From assembly GCF_002934625.1 (NCBI RefSeq), contig NZ_PTJD01000011.1:1-64000 (forward strand): DNA of 64,000 nucleotides, read 5' to 3'. This stretch comes from Kineococcus xinjiangensis. Lineage in GTDB: Bacteria; Actinomycetota; Actinomycetes; Actinomycetales; Kineococcaceae. Position numbers and translations under genes: made by a program. Shown here in pieces: positions 58,840-64,000 of this stretch (positions are counted from its first letter, which is position 1; each line of letters starts with the position of its first letter). The notes beneath the pieces were generated by a model, which was not told where the DNA came from, ran no database searches, and was given only the letters and a program-made list of their open reading frames with translations.

Positions 58840-59277
58840 TCAGACCGCGAGCACGCCCTCGATCTCGAGGACGCGGTCGACGTCGAGGACGAGCAGCAGC
58901 GCGTCGTCGAGCTTGTAGGCGCCGCGGATGAGCTCGCGCACGGGGCCGTTCAGCGTGTCCGGCGGCGGCTCGAAGGTGGCGTCGGCGGCCTCGATGACCC
59001 CGCCGATGGAGTCCACCAGGAGGCTCCAGACCTCCTCGGCGGCGCGGACCACGACGTTCATCGCGACCTGGCCCTCGGCGCGGTCCGGCATCCGCAGGCG
59101 GCGGCGCAGGTCCAGCGCGGTGACGACCTGCCCGCGCAGGTTGATCAGACCCGCGACGGCGGGCGGGGCGAGGGGGGCCGGGGTGCGGGGCTGCTCGGTG
59201 AGCACCTCCTGCACACGCCTCACCTCGACGCCGAACAGGTGCCCGGCCAGGTGGAAGGTGGCGTACTGAGTCGACAC
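58840..59277 (-). CDS. cheW: Chemotaxis adaptor CheW
   Basis: The 145-residue CheW domain has QYATFHLAGHLFGVEVRRVQEVL, VAGLINLRGQVVTALDLRRRL (the N-L-R-G-x-(I/V)-(I/V) core), VVRAAEEVWSLLVDSIGGVIE and LDDALLLVLDVDRVLEI. Coupling protein between chemoreceptors and CheA. The gene starts one base after the cheA stop codon, so the two are co-transcribed and probably coupled. GTG 59277 is the start. This is the only separate CheW in the window; CheA carries two more CheW-like domains. Confidence 0.95.
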   Translation of the reverse strand: MSTQYATFHLAGHLFGVEVRRVQEVLTEQPRTPAPLAPPAVAGLINLRGQVVTALDLRRRLRMPDRAEGQVAMNVVVRAAEEVWSLLVDSIGGVIEAADATFEPPPDTLNGPVRELIRGAYKLDDALLLVLDVDRVLEIEGVLAV

Positions 59278-59278
59278 G

Positions 59279-61642
<2,364 letters not shown>

Positions 61643-61696
61643 GTGGTCCACTCCCGGCTGTCGTTGATCGCGCCTTCCGGCGTGCCTGCACAGAGC

Positions 61697-61722
61697 ATCG
61701 GCACGCCGGGCCCTCACCTGAA
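61697..61722 (-). promoter_or_regulatory. Motility-sigma-like promoter of cheA-cheW
   Basis: On the minus strand TTCA (61722-61719), 16 bases, GCCGAT (61702-61697), about 55 bases before the cheA start. It is the same pair of boxes and spacing as before cheB (39111-39136). Confidence 0.62.
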
Positions 61723-61801
61723 CAGCCGGTCCGGGACAGCCGGACGGAGCAACCGGTCGGGGCAACCGGTCGGGCGCCGGGCAGCACGGTCCCCGACGGA
61801 C

Positions 61802-61833
61802 GGCGCCCCGTCCTCTGGGGAGGACGGGGCGCC
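61802..61833 (-). terminator. Terminator of the conservon operon
   Basis: A perfect 14-bp stem (GGCGCCCCGTCCTC and complement) with a TGGG loop lies 57 bases after the GTPase stop and before the cheA promoter. Confidence 0.88.
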
Positions 61834-61889
61834 ATGGCCGTGCTGCTGGGGACTCGCTGGTGCGGGTGCCCCGGGGGGGCGGTGGCGGC

Positions 61890-62519
61890 TCAGGCGTTGC
61901 TGAGGCGCGAGAGCGCCAGCTGCACCAGCGTGACGAGGCTGTGCTTCGTCGCCGCCTTGCTGCGGGCGTCGGTGTAGACGAAGGGGATGTGCTTGCCGAC
62001 GGCCAGCGCCTCCCGGACGTCCTCGAGGTCGTGCTGCGCCATGCCGTCGAAGCAGTTGACCGCCACGACGAACGGGATGCCGCGGGACTCGAAGTAGTCC
62101 ACGGCCGGGAAGCACTGGTCGAGCCGGTCGGTGTCCACGAGGACGACCGCGCCGATGGCGCCCTTGACCAGGTCGTCCCACATGAAGAGGAAGCGGTCCT
62201 GGCCCGGGGTGCCGAACAGGTACAGCCACAGGTTCCCCGGCAGCGCGATGCGGCCGAAGTCCATGGCGACCGTGGTGGACGTCTTGCGCCCCGTGTTGAT
62301 GCCCGCGTCGTCGACGCCGACGGAGTGCTCCGTCATCGCCGCCTCGGTGCGGAGGGGCTCGATGTCCGAGATGGAGCCGATGAAGGTCGTCTTCCCGACG
62401 GCGAACCCGCCGGCGACGACGATCTTGACGACCGTGGGGGCGGCTGCCGGAGCGGAGGCGTTCCCCGCCGGCGTTGCGGCCCCAGCGGGCTGGCTCACGT
62501 CAGAGCGAGGAAATGCCAT
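61890..62519 (-). CDS. cvnD: Conservon-type small GTPase (CvnD-like)
   Basis: The roughly 209-residue Ras-like ATP/GTP-binding protein has an N-terminal Pro/Ala-rich lead. P-loop KIVVAGGFAVGKTTFIGSISDI follows, with the family's altered G3 (YLFGTPGQDRFLFMWDDL, no D-x-x-G aspartate) and G4-like VAVNCFDGM. It contains EHSVGVDDAGINTGRKTSTTVAMDFG, typical of this actinobacterial family. CvnD proteins act with roadblock, DUF742 and sensor-kinase proteins as a GTPase switch for development or antibiotics. Start: ATG 62519 has GGAGAG eight bases before it and overlaps the DUF742 stop; GTG 62498 is an alternative one base after that stop. Confidence 0.9.
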   Translation of the reverse strand: MAFPRSDVSQPAGAATPAGNASAPAAAPTVVKIVVAGGFAVGKTTFIGSISDIEPLRTEAAMTEHSVGVDDAGINTGRKTSTTVAMDFGRIALPGNLWLYLFGTPGQDRFLFMWDDLVKGAIGAVVLVDTDRLDQCFPAVDYFESRGIPFVVAVNCFDGMAQHDLEDVREALAVGKHIPFVYTDARSKAATKHSLVTLVQLALSRLSNA

Positions 62520-62913
62520 TGAGAACACTCTCCAGGACGCTGATGGTGGTGGCGGGTTCCGCCGTGGTGGTGGTGGCCGGGAGGCCGTGGACGCGGACCT
62601 TGCCGGCGGCGGCCAGGTCGCTCACGACGACCCGGATGACTCCGACAGGCATGTGGACGTGCGCGGACAGCTCCGCGACCGAGAGGTACTGGCTCGCGGT
62701 GAGCTCGAGGATGCGCTTGCGTTCCGGCGTCATCCCGACCTCGGGCTGGGCGATGGCCTCCACCAGCGCCTCGACGGGGATGCCCGTCGAGGAGGTGCGT
62801 GTCCGGCCTCCCGTCACGGTGTACGGACGGACGGTGAACTCCTCGCCACCGTCTTCCTCGGCGTCGTCGGACCAGAGGTCCGCCTTGCCAGGAGGGGGAG
62901 TCATTCCACTCAC
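62500..62913 (-). CDS. cvnC: DUF742 protein (conservon CvnC-like)
   Basis: The roughly 137-residue DUF742-family protein has an acidic N-terminus (DLWSDDAEEDGGEEF), VRPYTVTGGRTRTSS (the R-P-Y-x-x-T-G-G-R-T signature) and a winged-helix-like core (ERKRILELTASQYLSVAELSAHVHMPVGVIRVVVSDLAAAGKVRVHG). In conservons it lies between roadblock and GTPase genes, as here. GTG 62913 overlaps the roadblock stop as GTGA; ATG 62904 is an alternative nine bases later. The winged-helix region suggests DNA- or protein-binding, unproven. Confidence 0.88.
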   Translation of the reverse strand: MSGMTPPPGKADLWSDDAEEDGGEEFTVRPYTVTGGRTRTSSTGIPVEALVEAIAQPEVGMTPERKRILELTASQYLSVAELSAHVHMPVGVIRVVVSDLAAAGKVRVHGLPATTTTAEPATTISVLESVLNGISSL

Positions 62914-63359
62914 CACCCCGCGGCAGCAGGCGCCGAGGACGTGGGCAGGTTGGCCCGCATCTCCGACACCAGCTGCGGGGTGAGGGTGGCCTCGCACCGC
63001 TGGACCAGCATCGCCATCTCGTAGCCGATGAGGCCGACGTCGCAGCCGGCGTCGGCGGCGACGGCGAGGACGGAGCCGTCGGAGATGTTGACGAGGAAGA
63101 AGAACATCTCGTCCATCTCGATGATGGCCTGGCGGACCTCGCCGGCGTCGAGCTGGCGTGCCGCCCCGCGGGACAGGCTCGACATGCCGGAGACGATGGC
63201 CGACAGCTGGTCACCGGCCTCGCGGTGCAGCTGGTCGGACATGGCCATCAGCAGGCCGTCCGCGGAGACGACCACCGTGTGGCGGACTCCGGGAGTGCTG
63301 CGGACGAAGTTGTCGAGGAGCCAGCTGAAGTCGGCGGCCTCGGAGCTCATCGCGGTCAC
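62910..63359 (-). CDS. cvnB: Roadblock/LC7-domain protein (conservon CvnB-like)
   Basis: The 149-residue roadblock domain has DFSWLLDNFVRSTPGVRHTVVVSADGLLMAMSDQLHREAGDQLSAIVSGMSSLSRGAARQLDAGEVRQAIIEMDEMFFFLVNISDGSVLAVAADAGCDVGLIGYEMAMLVQRCEATLTP. Roadblock proteins regulate small GTPases, in line with the GTPase gene two positions downstream. GTG 63359 follows GGAGGAAACCCACT, a good site. Gap to the upstream kinase gene is about 200 bases. Confidence 0.9.
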   Translation of the reverse strand: MTAMSSEAADFSWLLDNFVRSTPGVRHTVVVSADGLLMAMSDQLHREAGDQLSAIVSGMSSLSRGAARQLDAGEVRQAIIEMDEMFFFLVNISDGSVLAVAADAGCDVGLIGYEMAMLVQRCEATLTPQLVSEMRANLPTSSAPAAAGW

Positions 63360-63378
63360 AGTGGGTTTCCTCCGGTTT

Positions 63379-63438
63379 CGGTGCAGCGAGTGTCGGTGCA
63401 GCGGGTGTGGGTGCGGCGGGTGTGGGTGCAGCAGGTGG
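63379..63438. repeat. Four 15-base tandem repeats upstream of the roadblock gene
   Basis: Four imperfect 15-base units (about CGGTGCAGCGGGTGT) lie in the 201-base gap between the kinase end and the roadblock start. The first unit begins about 20 bases before the roadblock start codon. It could be a spacer or a regulatory stretch; it has no coding evidence. Confidence 0.75.
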
Positions 63439-63560
63439 TGCGGTGCTGGGGCGGGCGCCCCGGTGGGGTGGTGCGGGCCCGGGGGGCGCCGGCGGCGGGT
63501 GCCGCCGGCGCGTCCGGGGCGGAGGTGGGATCGACCCAGGTGGGCTCGATCCAGGTCGGG

Positions 63561-64000
63561 TCAGTCCTGGGTGCGCTCATCCGCACCACCCTCCGCGGTC
63601 GGGGCGTCGCCCGGCTCGGTCGTGGCACGACCGCGGGAGACACCGGCCTGGAAGCCGCTCAGCATCGAGCGGACGTCCGCCGGCGCGCGCCGCTGGCGGG
63701 CGGCTGCCGGACGGGCCGCGACCGGCTTGGCGGCCGCGGGAGTCGCACCCGCCTGACGGCGGACCAGCGGCTGGGAGCCGCCGCCCATCGTCGGGCGGAA
63801 GGTGGCGCCCTCCGCCAGGGCGGAGAGGGCGTCGGCGGCCACCGACGAGCGCTGCGGACGGGCAGGCTCGGCGGCGGGAGCCGGGGCCGGGGCGGGGGCC
63901 TCGACGACCGGGGCGGCTGCCTCGGCGACGGGGGCCTCGGCCTCGACGGCCGGAGCGGCTGCCTCGGCGGCCGGGACCTCCGGGCGGCGGCGCTGCGGCA
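63561..64000 (-). CDS. Conservon sensor kinase (CvnA-like), C-terminal tail only
   Basis: Only the last ~145 residues lie in the window; the 5' part extends beyond base 64000. The visible part is an Ala/Pro/Glu-rich tail (AAAPAVEAEAPVAEAAAPVVEAP, then APAPAPAPAAEP), followed by SVAADALSALAEGATFRPTMGGGSQPLVRRQAG and RSMLSGFQAGVSRGRATTEPGDAPT. Such disordered tails with the SMLSGFQ-x-GVxRGR stretch are typical C-termini of conservon sensor kinases in this position. The kinase domain itself is not seen, so the name rests on tail sequence and operon order (kinase-roadblock-DUF742-GTPase). Confidence 0.75.
   Translation of the reverse strand, partial: PQRRRPEVPAAEAAAPAVEAEAPVAEAAAPVVEAPAPAPAPAAEPARPQRSSVAADALSALAEGATFRPTMGGGSQPLVRRQAGATPAAAKPVAARPAAARQRRAPADVRSMLSGFQAGVSRGRATTEPGDAPTAEGGADERTQD

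Noticed and set aside
63356-63643. Possible small gene (95 codons) between kinase and roadblock genes
   Set aside because: It overlaps the kinase tail in another frame. Its Thr/Arg/Cys/His repeat simply reads the 15-base tandem repeat, and there is no convincing start context.

Overview
The window is about 75% GC, with coding on both strands, many GTG starts and short GTGA/ATGA overlaps between genes. It carries a polar-motility style chemotaxis set, cell-wall-binding-repeat-2 (CWB2) surface proteins, many c-di-GMP enzymes, SpoIIE-type phosphatases and a conservon-type GTPase operon. Together these suggest a motile, high-GC actinobacterium of the Kineococcus/Kineosporiaceae type. The genus is an inference; no rRNA is present to settle it. 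I see no prophage, insertion sequence or CRISPR array.

Layout. 1-3480: end of a GGDEF gene, then tsaD-def, a secreted CAP protein and a small membrane protein. 3685-9848: lipoprotein, VanW-like protein, large GAF-SpoIIE-ATPase phosphatase and a nitrilase-family hydrolase. 9907-25061: a surface-protein island of four CWB2 proteins with one lipoprotein; two of the four are close paralogues with matching leader sequences. 25490-35163: c-di-GMP enzymes, a metallo-beta-lactamase-fold hydrolase, an anti-sigma ATPase, tRNA-Ser(UGA), a chemoreceptor and a polyprenyl-phosphate mannosyltransferase-like enzyme. 35170-39039: the chemotaxis operon cheB-cheR-cheY-cheX plus a receiver-CheX-like fusion. 39237-43045: a VOC protein and a tightly overlapped operon whose first two genes strongly resemble the Bacillus energy-stress pair RsbQ and RsbP, followed by a STAS protein and a YchJ protein. 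43164-50743: MMPL transporter; a diguanylate cyclase overlapped with a solute-binding lipoprotein; a histidine kinase-response regulator-DUF4097 operon. 50851-58716: small membrane protein, second nitrilase-family protein, pxpC-pxpB without pxpA, an unrecognised 316-residue protein, a PAS-GGDEF-EAL protein, a PAP2 phosphatase, a small unknown and a second VOC protein. 58840-61642: cheA-cheW. 61890-64000: a conservon operon (GTPase, DUF742, roadblock, end of the probable sensor kinase).

How it fits together. The window is mostly signal input and cell-surface output. Receptor, CheA/CheW and CheB/CheR/CheY/CheX lie in three transcription units, and each has an upstream match to a motility-sigma promoter (TTCA or CTCA, 16-17 bases, GCCGAY). 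Six c-di-GMP proteins give a second signalling layer, and the SpoIIE/STAS/HATPase genes form a partner-switching layer.

A dispersed palindrome (arms CCCCGGAAAGG and CCTTTCCGGGG around AC or GT) occurs only between genes and just past stop codons, which suggests it acts as a transcript-end element. The least conventional gene pairing is the diguanylate cyclase overlapped with a periplasmic solute-binding lipoprotein.
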